Source: Actinomyces johnsonii | GTDB lineage: Bacteria; Actinomycetota; Actinomycetes; Actinomycetales; Actinomycetaceae | Reading direction: 5' to 3' | DNA length: 64,000 nucleotides | NCBI RefSeq assembly: GCF_006546835.1 | Contig: NZ_VICB01000004.1 | Span: 186,001 to 250,000, forward strand | Shown: positions 1-9,911 of the stretch, piece by piece | How positions within the stretch are numbered: the stretch's first letter is position 1 | Layout of the letters: every line of letters begins with the position of its first letter | The notes under the pieces: model-generated | The model's input: the letters and a program-made list of their open reading frames with translations, nothing else | Database searches by the model: none | Told to the model about the DNA's origin: nothing | Program-made: the position numbers and the translations under genes

Positions 1-1
1 C

Positions 2-217
2 GTCAAGCTGACCCTGATAGTCCTCGTTCTACCCGCCGTAGTGTCCCACGGTGCAGGGGCGTGGCAGTGGCCGCTCGCCGCGATTCCGAGCTGGTGGCCG
101 GTGCGGGCCTACTGGGATCTGATCGACAAGGGGACCTGGTGGCCGGCATGGTTGTTGGGGGCCATCGCGGTCAACCTTACGGTCGTGGCGCTCGGGTGGC
201 GCCGGGTCGTGCCGTGA
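2..217 (+). CDS. C-terminal fragment of an ABC-2 type transporter permease (5' end outside window)
   Basis: This open frame has no start in the window and ends at the TGA at 215-217, leaving 71 residues. It opens with a hydrophobic stretch (VKLTLIVLVLPAVVSHG). A loop with Trp-Pro pairs follows (PSWWPVRAYWDL), then a last membrane segment (WLLGAIAVNLTVVALGW) and a basic end (RRVVP). The same layout, two helices around a Pro/Trp/Arg loop and a short Arg-rich tail, ends the ABC-2 permease at 35453-36262. I therefore read it as an integral membrane subunit of an ABC exporter. The substrate cannot be inferred, and the family call rests on topology only. Confidence 0.55.
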   Translation, partial: VKLTLIVLVLPAVVSHGAGAWQWPLAAIPSWWPVRAYWDLIDKGTWWPAWLLGAIAVNLTVVALGWRRVVP

Positions 218-702
218 GCTGCGGCGAAACCGTGAACCAGGCGGTTCTGGCGGCATTCGTGAGACGTTCCGGACCGGCGGACCCGGACGGAAAGGGGCCA
301 GTCGTGCCCACACCTGTGACGAAGCTTCTGACTGAACCGTCGCCGGCGCAGGAAATCGCATGATTGACAGGGCTCTTGCTGGGGGTGGCGAGGAGCGCTG
401 AAGGTCCCTTCGCAACAGACTCGGACGCACCCATCACCATCCGTACTTGATGAGCACCCCGCGCCCAGGATCGCCACCCCCTGTCACCGTTACCACGACC
501 CCACCGCGCCGCCCCATCGACGCGATCTCCAAGCCCGCCCCTGTCGCGCCGATGGGTACCCTTCCCGCGGTTCCTGCGGTACTGCCCGGGCCGCCGACCT
601 GCGGGCGGGAGCCTGCGCCGTGGGCGAAAAGGGCGTCATGGCGGGCATAGCGGACGGGGGCGTCGCGTTAGCGTTGGCGATACCGAACATGAGAGGACTG
701 AC
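218..702. other. Intergenic stretch upstream of clpP1, no convincing gene
   Basis: These 485 bases lie between the permease tail and clpP1. A TTGACA hexamer at 364-369 has no good -10 at the right distance. Just before clpP1, at 666-680, the run GTTAGCGTTGGCGAT partly resembles the ClgR operator known to control clp genes in actinobacteria, but the match is weak. A GC-rich open frame without a usable start lies on the minus strand at 434-667. The clpP1 promoter must be here, but I cannot place it. Confidence 0.4.
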
Positions 703-1341
703 GTGAGCGAGCTCTATACACCCGCTGCGGTCGCCCCGCCCCAGGCAGCCGACGTCAACGGTGCAGGCTTGGGGCTGACCGACTCCATCTACAACCGCCT
801 CCTCAAGGAGCGCATTATCTGGCTCGGCTCCGAGGTGCGTGACGACAACGCCAACGCCATTTGCGCCCAGATGCTGCTGCTGGCCGCCGAGGATCCCGAG
901 CGGGACATCTACCTCTACATCAACAGTCCCGGCGGCTCGGTCACCGCCGGCATGGCCATCTACGACACGATGCAGTACGTCCAGCCCGACGTCGCTACCG
1001 TGGCCACGGGCCTGGCCGCCTCCATGGGGCAGCACCTGCTGTCGGCAGGCGCCAAGGGCAAGCGCTATCTCACCCCGCACGCCCGCGTGCTCATGCACCA
1101 GCCCTCGGGTGGCGCCGGGGGGTCGGCCACGGACATCCGCATCAACGCCGACCTCATCATCAAGATGAAGCAGGAGCTCGCGGAGATCACGGCGGCCAAC
1201 ACCGGGCACACGGTGGAGGAGATCATCGCCGACTCCGACCGGGATCATTGGTTCTCGGCCCAGGAGGCCCTCGAGTACGGCTTCGTCGACCACATCGTGC
1301 GCTCCAGCCGGGAGATCGGCAAGCAGAACGGAGACAACTGA
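703..1341 (+). CDS. clpP1: ATP-dependent Clp protease proteolytic subunit ClpP1
   Basis: Serine protease subunit of the cytoplasmic ClpP1P2 tetradecamer, which degrades substrates unfolded by ClpX or ClpC. The 212-residue product has the family length. The catalytic Ser is S107 in [11 protein letters not shown], the His is H132 in [10 protein letters not shown], and the Asp lies in the DRD at 179-181 before [13 protein letters not shown]. The oxyanion-loop segment [11 protein letters not shown] is intact. The start is the GTG at 703, preceded by GAGAGGA at 691-697. The ATG of clpP2 follows one base after the stop, so the pair is translationally linked. In studied actinobacteria both ClpP proteins are needed for a mixed-ring active enzyme, which fits this arrangement. 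Confidence 0.96.
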   Translation: MSELYTPAAVAPPQAADVNGAGLGLTDSIYNRLLKERIIWLGSEVRDDNANAICAQMLLLAAEDPERDIYLYINSPGGSVTAGMAIYDTMQYVQPDVATVATGLAASMGQHLLSAGAKGKRYLTPHARVLMHQPSGGAGGSATDIRINADLIIKMKQELAEITAANTGHTVEEIIADSDRDHWFSAQEALEYGFVDHIVRSSREIGKQNGDN

Positions 1342-1342
1342 C

Positions 1343-2017
1343 ATGTCCTCGACCCGTCCCTACTTCGAGGCCGTCGCCCGCCAGGCCGGCGCCATGCCGC
1401 AGGCCCGCTACGTACTGCCCCAGTTCGAGGAGCGCACCGCCTACGGCTTCAAGCGTCAGGACCCCTACGCTAAGCTCTTCGAGGACCGCATCGTCTTCAT
1501 GGGTGTTCAGGTCGACGACGCCTCGGCCGACGACATCATGGCCCAGCTGCTGGTCCTGGAGTCCCAGGACCCCGACGGCCTCATCACCATGTACATCAAC
1601 AGTCCCGGCGGATCCTTCACGGCACTGACGGCCATCTACGACACCATGCAGTACATCAAGCCGCAGGTGCAGACCGTCTGCCTGGGGCAGGCCGCCTCCG
1701 CCGCCGCCGTCCTGCTGGCCGCTGGAAGCCCGGGCAAGCGCCTTGCCCTGCCCAACGCGCGCGTCCTCATCCACCAGCCCGCCATGGAGGGGATGCAGGG
1801 CCAGGCAAGCGACATCGAGATCGTTGCCGACGAGATCGACCGCATGCGCTCCTGGCTCGAGGACACCCTGGCCGCGCACACCGGCCAGGACCGCGAGAAG
1901 ATCCACACCGATCTTGAACGGGACAAGATCCTCACGGCCGCGGCCGCCAAGGACTACGGGATCGTGGACCAGGTGCTCACCTCCCGCAAGGCGCCCGCCT
2001 CCCCGCATTCCTCCTGA
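1343..2017 (+). CDS. clpP2: ATP-dependent Clp protease proteolytic subunit ClpP2
   Basis: Second ClpP paralogue, 224 residues, presumed to form the other heptameric ring of the mixed ClpP1P2 peptidase. The catalytic Ser is S119 in [12 protein letters not shown] and the His is H144 in [11 protein letters not shown]. The C-terminal Asp region reads [19 protein letters not shown]. Its N-terminal segment (about 40 residues before the core) is longer than in ClpP1. GGAGAC at 1330-1335 serves as ribosome site, inside the end of clpP1. A strong hairpin at 2036-2067 follows, so clpX probably has its own promoter in 2068-2238. Confidence 0.96.
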   Translation: MSSTRPYFEAVARQAGAMPQARYVLPQFEERTAYGFKRQDPYAKLFEDRIVFMGVQVDDASADDIMAQLLVLESQDPDGLITMYINSPGGSFTALTAIYDTMQYIKPQVQTVCLGQAASAAAVLLAAGSPGKRLALPNARVLIHQPAMEGMQGQASDIEIVADEIDRMRSWLEDTLAAHTGQDREKIHTDLERDKILTAAAAKDYGIVDQVLTSRKAPASPHSS

Positions 2018-2035
2018 AGGCGTCGTCGCTGCTTA

Positions 2036-2067
2036 CGGTGCTCCCGCCGGCCTTGGCGGGAGCACCG
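2036..2067 (+). terminator. Strong hairpin after clpP1-clpP2
   Basis: A perfect 13-bp stem pairs 2036-2048 (CGGTGCTCCCGCC) with 2055-2067 (GGCGGGAGCACCG) around a 6-base loop. There is no T tract, which is common for actinobacterial terminators. It starts 18 bases after the clpP2 stop. Confidence 0.75.
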
Positions 2068-2238
2068 ACCGAGCAGCCGGTGAAAATGAAACGCGCAAAC
2101 GCTGGCAGCATGGTGCCCAACGTGGCATATTGCGGACTGGACACGCCGCCATGTCCTCGATGCACCTGCCGGCTCAGCCCGTAGGCTGACGCAGGGTCAC
2201 CCGGGCAGGGGGACCGATGACGAATCTGGAGGAAAACT

Positions 2239-3536
<1,298 letters not shown>

Positions 3537-3540
<4 letters not shown>

Positions 3541-3893
3541 GCAGGGGACAGGACGGCGTTCCCCCGCAGCTGGCCGTCTACCGCGCCACCATCGACAACC
3601 TCGACGCCGCCCTCGTTCATCTCCTGGCTGAGCGCTTCCGCTGCACTCAGCAGGTGGGCCTGCTCAAGGCCCGCCTGGACCTGCCGCCGGCCGACCCCGG
3701 ACGCGAGCGCCAGCAGGTGGCGCGCTTACGGGCGCTGGCCGAGGAGGCCGGCCTCGACCCGGTCTTCGCTGAGAAGTTCTTCGCCTTCATCGTCGCCGAA
3801 GTCATCCAGCACCACGAGGAGATCCGCGACGGCCGTGGGGCCGAGCGCGCCCGGCAGGCGGGACTGGAGGCACCGACGGACGCAGCCGTCTAG
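3537..3893 (+). CDS. Chorismate mutase, AroQ type
   Basis: A small all-helical enzyme expected to convert chorismate to prephenate, the first step to phenylalanine and tyrosine. The 118-residue protein shows the AroQ pattern: the opening helix [20 protein letters not shown], the [14 protein letters not shown] connector with catalytic basic residues, and the last helix [16 protein letters not shown]. Its ATG lies in the ATGA overlap with clpX, so it is the last gene of that transcript. The C-terminal 20 residues are low complexity. Downstream, 3897-3903 and 3930-3936 form only a weak stem. Confidence 0.88.
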
Positions 3894-4110
3894 GCGCGCT
3901 CCCGGTAACTCGCCTCGACGCCCGCCATTGGGAGCGGGTTGCGGAAGGAGGGGCGGTGGGTCGCTTAGCAGGCTCTATACCAGTGGATGTCGATGCCGCT
4001 GGGCGGTTCGGTCGTAAATGGGCGGTTGGGGAGGCGTCCCTTTGCGCGGGGTTGCGGCCTGTGGGTGTCGGGAGGGGCAGGCCGGGGAGCCGCCTGTGCT
4101 GCGCGGGCCT

Positions 4111-4226
4111 TGATCGGGAACGTACTTCGTGATCGGGAACTGCGTTGTCCCGCAGACGACTGGGGGCGGACGCCAGTGGTTTGCGGGATGGGTACGTTCT
4201 GGATGGGAAACGCAGTTCTCGATTGG
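4111..4226. repeat. Long imperfect palindrome between convergent genes
   Basis: The arm 4112-4163 is matched by the reverse complement of 4173-4226 over about 50 bases with scattered mismatches. Conserved blocks include ATCG-GAAC, GAAC, TCCCGCA and ACTGG. The left arm also carries a tandem direct repeat of GATCGGGAAC (4112-4121 and 4131-4140). It sits in the 504-base gap between the chorismate mutase (plus) and an acyl-CoA synthetase (minus). A transcript from either side could fold into a long hairpin, so a bidirectional terminator or a mobile palindromic repeat are both possible. The rest of 3894-4397 holds nothing I can support. Confidence 0.6.
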
Positions 4227-4397
4227 CGGCCGCCCGTTCCGCGCCGCTGTCGAGGCGGGCAAGTGCCGACTAGTGGGGGTCGGGGCTGGTGCGGTGTCCG
4301 TCGTCTCGCGCCGCCTACCGACGCGGCGTCGCGGAAGCGTCCGCAAGCCCCGGGGCGACCCGGGGCAGCCGAGCCCAACAGACTCGCACAACTGCCC

Positions 4398-6299
4398 CTA
4401 TTCCTGCGACGGCGAGGCAGCGGCGCTGGGGACGAGTGGCGTGCGCGTGTAGAGCGCGTCGATCTCCGCCGCGAAACGCTTCTCCGCCTCGGCACGGCGC
4501 ACTTTGAGAGAGGGCGTGAGCAGGCCGTTGGCCACCGTGAAGTCCGTGGGAAGCACCTTGAAGGTTCGAATCGACTCTGCCCGTGAGACCGCCTCATTGG
4601 CTCTGGCCACTGCCCGCTCCAGCGCGGCGCGCACCCTCGGGTCCTGGGCGGCGTCGACCACGGTCATCTCCTCCAGGCCGTGGGACGACAGCCACAGCGG
4701 CAGCATCTCCGCGTCCAGCGTGACGAGAGCCCCGACGCACGGCCGGTTCTCACCCACGACGAGCACCTGACTGACCAGCGGGTGGCCCCGCAGCCGGTCC
4801 TCCAGGGGAGCCGGGGCGACGTTCTTACCCCCGGCGGTCACGATGAGCTCCTTCTTGCGCCCCGTGATCCGCAGGAACCCCTCGGCGCCCTCGAAGGACC
4901 CGATGTCACCGGTGCGTAGCCAGCCGTCGGCGGTGAAGGCTTCGGCCGTGGCCTCGGGATTGTTGTGGTAGCCGGTGAAGGTGCCGATGCCCCGAACCAG
5001 GATCTCCCCGTCCCCGTCGAGGCGGACCGCACAGCCGGGAAGCGGCGTGCCGACGGTACCGATCCGGGTGGCGCCTGGCAGGTTCACGGCGCAGGGCCCC
5101 ATCGTCTCGGTCAGGCCGTAGCCCTCCAGGACGGTGACCCCCGCGCCGCGGTAGAAGTGCCCCAGGCGCTCGCCCAGCGGCCCGCCCCCGGAGATCACAT
5201 GGGTGACCTGCCCGCCCAGGACGGAGCGCAGGGTGGAGAAGACGATCCGGTCGAAAGCCGCGCGCTGGGCCTTCAGCCTGCGCGACGGTCCCTCGGGGGT
5301 GTCCAGGGCCCGTGAGTAGGCGATCGCGGTCTTAGCCGCCAGACGGAAGACTTTCTGCCTGGCGCCGGTCGCCTTGGCGTCCGCGGCGTTGTAGATTTTC
5401 TCAAAGACGCGAGGCACGGCCAGAACCGCGGTGGGTTGGAAAGAGCCCAGGTCCGCCACCAGGTTGCGCACATCGGGCACATGGCCCAGGACGCCCGAGC
5501 GCGAGCAGACGATCGCGATTTCTACGAACCGGCCGAGCACATGGGCCAGTGGCAGGAACAGCAGGAATCGGACCTCCGCCCCGCCCAGGACCTCGGGCAC
5601 ATGGGGGCAGACGTTGACGCACAGGTGCACCAGGTTGCCGTGGCTGAGCTCGACGCCCTTGGGACGGCCCGTGGTGCCCGACGTGTAGACGATCGTCGCC
5701 AGGGACTGCGAGGTCAGGGCCGCGCTGCGCTGGTCGAGCTCGGCGGGCTCCACACCCCGACCGGCCTCGATGAGCCCCAGGACGTCTTGGCGCTCCACGC
5801 ACAGGACGCGCAGGTCCGCCAGTTCGGGCACGGTGGAGGTCAGAGCGCCGATCATCGCGGCCATGGCCTCGTTCTCCACGACCATGAGCTTCACCCCGGC
5901 GTCGGTGAGGATCCACTGGGCCTGATCGGCCGACGAGGTCTCGTAGACGGGGACCACGACGAGCCCCGCCTCCCAGGCGGCGAAGTCCAGCAGCGTCCAC
6001 TCGTACGAGGTGTGAGACATGATGCCCACGGCGTCGCCTGGTTTGAGCCCTTCGGCCACCAATCCCGCGGCGACCTCGCGCACTTGGGCACGGAAAGCGC
6101 TGGCACTCATCTCGCGCCAGCGCCGCCCCAACGGGGACTTGCGGGCGATGAGCCCGCCGTCGGGATTGCGGCGCACGCGCTCGGCCAGTGCCCAGGGTGT
6201 CGTCATGCCGTCGTGGACCGGGATCAGCAGCTCGGTGGCGTGCTCGCCGGACGGGTCGGAGGAGACGGCATCGGCCGGGGAGGTGGAGGCGTCGGTCAT
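4398..6299 (-). CDS. Long-chain acyl-CoA synthetase (AMP-binding), FadD15-like, copy 1
   Basis: Adenylate-forming ligase expected to activate fatty acids to acyl-CoA through an acyl-AMP intermediate. The 633-residue product has the phosphate-binding motif YTSGTTGRPKG at 205-215. It also has the adenine-binding region ISGGGPLGERLGHFYRG then EGYGLTETMGP, the GWLRTGDIG motif and the C-terminal lysine region GRKKELIVTAGGKNVAP. There is no signal peptide, so it is likely cytoplasmic. It lies 37 bases downstream of a close paralogue on the same strand, which points to tandem duplication. No good ribosome site precedes the ATG at 6297-6299. The acyl chain preference is unknown. Confidence 0.9.
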   Translation of the reverse strand: MTDASTSPADAVSSDPSGEHATELLIPVHDGMTTPWALAERVRRNPDGGLIARKSPLGRRWREMSASAFRAQVREVAAGLVAEGLKPGDAVGIMSHTSYEWTLLDFAAWEAGLVVVPVYETSSADQAQWILTDAGVKLMVVENEAMAAMIGALTSTVPELADLRVLCVERQDVLGLIEAGRGVEPAELDQRSAALTSQSLATIVYTSGTTGRPKGVELSHGNLVHLCVNVCPHVPEVLGGAEVRFLLFLPLAHVLGRFVEIAIVCSRSGVLGHVPDVRNLVADLGSFQPTAVLAVPRVFEKIYNAADAKATGARQKVFRLAAKTAIAYSRALDTPEGPSRRLKAQRAAFDRIVFSTLRSVLGGQVTHVISGGGPLGERLGHFYRGAGVTVLEGYGLTETMGPCAVNLPGATRIGTVGTPLPGCAVRLDGDGEILVRGIGTFTGYHNNPEATAEAFTADGWLRTGDIGSFEGAEGFLRITGRKKELIVTAGGKNVAPAPLEDRLRGHPLVSQVLVVGENRPCVGALVTLDAEMLPLWLSSHGLEEMTVVDAAQDPRVRAALERAVARANEAVSRAESIRTFKVLPTDFTVANGLLTPSLKVRRAEAEKRFAAEIDALYTRTPLVPSAAASPSQE

Positions 6300-6336
6300 G
6301 GTGGCAAGTATGCCCGGCCCGGACAGCCGGAGGCGT

Positions 6337-8229
6337 CTACTCCTGCGGTCCTTTGCGCGTGGAGCTGTAGATGTCCGCGATGACTTCGGCGTGAGCTTCC
6401 ATCACCGGACCGCGCTTGACCTTCAGCGACGGCGTGAGCAGGCCATTGGCTTCGGTGAAGTCGGTGGTCAGTACCCTGAAGGCGCGAATCGACTCGGCCC
6501 GGGAGACCGCGCGGTTCGTGCGCGCCACGGCCCGGTCCAGGGCGGCGAGCACCTGCGGATGGGTGGAGGCCTCGACGACGTCCATGGCCGGCAGCCCGTG
6601 GTTGCGCAGCCACTGGGGGAGCATCTCCTTGTCCAGCGTGATGAGCGCGGCGATGAAGGGCTCCTCGTCCCCGACGACGAGCACCTGGCTGATGAGCGGA
6701 TGACCGCGCAGCCGGTCCTCCAGCTGGGCAGGGGCGACGTTCTTACCACCGGCGGTGACGATGAGCTCCTTCTTGCGCCCGGTGATGCGCAGGTAGCCGT
6801 CGTCGTCGAGAGCGCCGATGTCGCCGGTGCGGAACCATCCGTCGGCCGTGAAGGACTCGGCAGTCGCCTTGGGGTTGTTGTGGTAGGTGGAGAAGACGCC
6901 CAGGCCCCGTACCTGGATCTCGTCGTCCTCGCCGATGCGGATCTCATTGCCGCACACGGGTGGGCCGACAGTGCCGATCTTGTTGAGCCAGTCGGTGTTG
7001 ACACTGACCGGACCGATCGTCTCGGTCAGGCCGTAGCCCTCCAGGATGACTAGCCCCAGTCCGCGGTAGAAGTGCCCCAGGCGCTGACCCAGTGGTCCTC
7101 CACCGGAGATGATGAAACGGGCGTTGGGGCCCATGAGGGCCCGGATCTTGCGGAAGACCAGGCGGTCGGCGACCGCGTGGGCCCGGCGTAGCGCGGGGGA
7201 GGGCCCGGTGGGGGTGTCCAGGGCGCGGGAGTAGGAGATGGCGACCTTAGCGGCCCAGCGGAACAGTTTGAGCCTGGCGCCGCTGCCGGCCTTGGCGTCC
7301 GCGGCGTTGTAGATCTTCTCCAGGACGCGAGGGACGGCCAGGACGTAGGAGGGGGCGAAGGACTGCAAGTCCGGCAGGAGTGTCTTGACATCGGGGGTGT
7401 GCCCCAGCACCCCCTCCCCGGCCAGGGACAGCAGTTGGAGGCAGCGCGCGTAGACGTGGGCCAGCGGCAGGAACAGCAGGAGGCGCACATGGGTGCCCCA
7501 CAGGACGCCGGGCAGGTAGCGCACCCCGTGGTAGGGAATGCCGACGGCGTTGCGGTGGGTGAGCTCCACGCCCTTGGGGCGGCCGGTCGTGCCGGAGGTG
7601 TAGATGATGGAGTAGACGTCGTCGACCCTGAGGGCGTTGGAGCGCTGGTCCACCTGCGAGGGGCTGACGCCCGAGCCGGCCTGGACGATCGTCGTGATGG
7701 CGTCGGAGTCCAGGGCGAGGACCTCCACCGTGTGCTCGATGCCAGCGACAGCGCCGCGCACGAGCTCGGCCAGGGTGCCGCTCTCGGTGATGACCAGGCA
7801 CACGTCGGAGTCGGAGACGATCCACTCGACCTGCTCGGCTGAGCTCGTCTCGTAGATGGGGACCGAGATCAAGCCGGCGCGGGCGATGGCCATGTCCAGC
7901 AGGAACCAATCGTAGGAGGTATGCGCCATGATGCCGACGGCGCTGCCCGCTTTCAGCCCCATGCCGATGAGGCCGGCAGCCACATGGGCCACCTCCTCGC
8001 CGAAGGTACGGGCCGAGACCTCCTGCCAGCCGCCTGACAGAGGCGACTTGCGGGCCACGAGTGGCTTGTCGCCGCTGCGGGCGATGCGATCGGCCAGCAG
8101 CCATGGAACCGACCAGTGCGCCTCGGGCTGGAAGGGGATCTCAGTACCGGAGACCCCGCCGGCCATATGGCCGGGGTAGCGCGGTGATCTGGTGCTGTTG
8201 CCGTGGGATGAGGAGGGACGAGAGCTCAC
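6337..8229 (-). CDS. Long-chain acyl-CoA synthetase (AMP-binding), FadD15-like, copy 2
   Basis: Paralogue of the next gene downstream, 630 residues, same predicted reaction (fatty acid + ATP + CoA to acyl-CoA). Motifs: YTSGTTGRPKG at 210-220, ISGGGPLGQRLGHFYRG, EGYGLTETIGP, GWFRTGDIG and GRKKELIVTAGGKNVAP. The GTG at 8227-8229 is used because the ATG just upstream (8235-8237) runs into TGA after three codons. Both copies keep all catalytic motifs, so neither looks like a pseudogene. The two differ mostly in the N-terminal 40 residues and the C-terminal tail. It is divergent from the sugar transport operon starting at 8539. Confidence 0.9.
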   Translation of the reverse strand: MSSRPSSSHGNSTRSPRYPGHMAGGVSGTEIPFQPEAHWSVPWLLADRIARSGDKPLVARKSPLSGGWQEVSARTFGEEVAHVAAGLIGMGLKAGSAVGIMAHTSYDWFLLDMAIARAGLISVPIYETSSAEQVEWIVSDSDVCLVITESGTLAELVRGAVAGIEHTVEVLALDSDAITTIVQAGSGVSPSQVDQRSNALRVDDVYSIIYTSGTTGRPKGVELTHRNAVGIPYHGVRYLPGVLWGTHVRLLLFLPLAHVYARCLQLLSLAGEGVLGHTPDVKTLLPDLQSFAPSYVLAVPRVLEKIYNAADAKAGSGARLKLFRWAAKVAISYSRALDTPTGPSPALRRAHAVADRLVFRKIRALMGPNARFIISGGGPLGQRLGHFYRGLGLVILEGYGLTETIGPVSVNTDWLNKIGTVGPPVCGNEIRIGEDDEIQVRGLGVFSTYHNNPKATAESFTADGWFRTGDIGALDDDGYLRITGRKKELIVTAGGKNVAPAQLEDRLRGHPLISQVLVVGDEEPFIAALITLDKEMLPQWLRNHGLPAMDVVEASTHPQVLAALDRAVARTNRAVSRAESIRAFRVLTTDFTEANGLLTPSLKVKRGPVMEAHAEVIADIYSSTRKGPQE

Positions 8230-8416
8230 GGTTTCATTGTGTCAGGCAGCTCGAGGGGCGGCGCTCCGTTGTGGTGAGAGAACCGGTGGGCTGCTGTGGA
8301 GGTTTTCACAGGCGAGGCCTGACGGCCTTGCGGAGATCGTGGGGCGGTGACGTCCGGTGGGGTGCTTCGGGATGGGAGTTCCTCTGAAGTGCGCGAAGGA
8401 ACGAAGATGAAACGGA

Positions 8417-8476
8417 TTGACCGACCGGTTACAGATGTGTAACGTGGATCTCATGCCCAAGTCGACGCGCGTCGAC
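8417..8476 (+). promoter_or_regulatory. Sugar operon promoter with two palindromic operator candidates
   Basis: TTGACC at 8417-8422 and TAACGT at 8440-8445 are separated by 17 bases and fit a sigma-70-type promoter. GTTACA-GATG-TGTAAC (8428-8443) is an inverted repeat overlapping the spacer and -10. The perfect 16-bp palindrome GTCGACGCGCGTCGAC (8461-8476) lies where the early transcript starts. Either could be the operator of the LacI-family regulator at 13764-14777. The rest of the 309-base gap (8230-8538) carries no gene. AAGGAGG at 8524-8530 is the ribosome site for the next gene. Confidence 0.6.
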
Positions 8477-8538
8477 ACTGTGGGTCCTTCCGGAACGGAG
8501 TCGGTGGGCTCCGGAACAGTTTCAAGGAGGAAACACGC

Positions 8539-9831
8539 ATGACACCCCTACCCCGTCGTCAGTTCATCCAGGGTTCTGCCCTGGCGGCGGCGCTGGCCTC
8601 AATGGCGGCCTGCTCCACCTCCAGCGGGAACGACGACGGTCCCGTCACCTTTGAAGGCACCGGACCGATCACCTGGGTTCAGGGCAAGGACAACTCCGGC
8701 GGCAAGGTGCAGGCCAGGATCGATGAGTGGAACAAGGCCAACCCCGGCGAGGAGGTCAAGCTCATCGAGCTCTCCGCGGAGGCCGACCAACAGCGCACGG
8801 CATTGGTCAATGCCGCCAGGATCAACTCCAACGCCTACGACGTCGTCTCCCTGGACAACGTCTGGGTCTCCGAGTTCGCCGCCAACCGGTGGGTGGTCGA
8901 GCTGCCCGAGGACGAACTCAAGAACGACGATATCCTTGAGCCCGTCTGGCAGACGGGTGTCTATAAGGACAAGTTCTTCGCCGTTCCGTTCCACACGGAT
9001 GCCCCGGTGATGTTCTACCGCAAGGACTTCCTGGCGGAGGCCGGCGTCGCGGTTCCCACGACCTGGGACGAGGTCAAGGCTGCCATCGACGCGGTGCGGG
9101 CCCTGCCCGGTCACGAGAACATCGGCGGCTTCGGAGGGCAGTTCGCCAAGTACGAGGGCCTGACCTGCTGCGCCTCGGAGTTCATCCACACCGCCGGCGG
9201 GGGCTTCTACGACCCGGATAACCAAGTGATCGTCGACTCTGCCGAATCGGTCACCGGTCTGCAGTGGCTCATCGACGGCTTCTCCCAGAACTACATCCCC
9301 AAGGAGTCCCTGGAGTGGAAGGAGGAGGACGGCCGCAATGCCTTTGAGGCGGGCAACCTTCTCTTCTACCGTCAGTGGCCCTACCAGTACGCCAATAACA
9401 AGGAGGCCCTGGGGACGGAGAAGTTCGACGTCGCCGCCCTTCCGAGTATCGACGGCAAGGACTTCGTGCCGACCCTGGGCGGGCACAACTGCGCCATTAC
9501 CAAGGGATCGAAGAACAAGGCCACCGCCTTGAAGTTCGTCAAGTGGTGGATCAGCGAGGACTCCGAACGCTACCAACTGGAAACTCAGACACTCGCACCG
9601 ATCCTCGGGTCGCTCTACGAGGACGCCGATCTGCTGCAGAAGTTCCCCTACCTGCCGATCCTCAGGCAGAGTCTTGAGAACGCCAAGAGCCGTCCTCAGG
9701 CCGTCTACTACGGCGACGTCACCGCGAAGATCCAGGACAACATCTACCCCGCGATCCAGCAGCCGGGGAGTAAGGCGGCCAAGGACGTCATCGCCAGCCT
9801 GAGCAACGACCTGAAGAAGCTGGAGGGGTAA
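8539..9831 (+). CDS. ABC sugar transporter substrate-binding lipoprotein
   Basis: Extracellular solute-binding protein of a carbohydrate ABC importer (family 1, MalE-like), 430 residues. The N-terminus has a twin-arginine-like run (PRRQFIQGS), a hydrophobic segment and a lipobox LASMAAC with the lipidated Cys at 25. Export and membrane anchoring are therefore likely. The body shows the family order VKLIELSAEADQQRTALVNA, then VVSLDNVWVSEFAANRWV, then FFAVPFHTDAPVMFYRKD. It heads an operon with two permeases. The neighbouring alpha-glucosidase suggests an alpha-glucoside such as trehalose, maltose or isomaltose. No ATPase gene is present, so a shared MsiK-type ATPase elsewhere is likely (inference). 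Confidence 0.9.
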   Translation: MTPLPRRQFIQGSALAAALASMAACSTSSGNDDGPVTFEGTGPITWVQGKDNSGGKVQARIDEWNKANPGEEVKLIELSAEADQQRTALVNAARINSNAYDVVSLDNVWVSEFAANRWVVELPEDELKNDDILEPVWQTGVYKDKFFAVPFHTDAPVMFYRKDFLAEAGVAVPTTWDEVKAAIDAVRALPGHENIGGFGGQFAKYEGLTCCASEFIHTAGGGFYDPDNQVIVDSAESVTGLQWLIDGFSQNYIPKESLEWKEEDGRNAFEAGNLLFYRQWPYQYANNKEALGTEKFDVAALPSIDGKDFVPTLGGHNCAITKGSKNKATALKFVKWWISEDSERYQLETQTLAPILGSLYEDADLLQKFPYLPILRQSLENAKSRPQAVYYGDVTAKIQDNIYPAIQQPGSKAAKDVIASLSNDLKKLEG

Positions 9832-9911
9832 GGCCACGGCAACGGCCGCCGCCGCGAGTGGCGCCCCTGAGACAAACCGGTCATGTCAACAAGGACGGTC
9901 AAAGGACACTC

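Noticed and set aside
364-369. TTGACA promoter-like hexamer
   Set aside because: No acceptable -10 within 15-19 bases.
434-667. GC-rich open frame of about 78 codons on the minus strand upstream of clpP1
   Set aside because: It has no ATG or GTG with a ribosome site at its head and no recognisable motif. Such frames are common in high-GC DNA. A decayed gene end is possible but unsupported.
666-680. Possible ClgR operator before clpP1
   Set aside because: Only part of the GTTCGC-N5-GCG pattern is present, so I do not call it.
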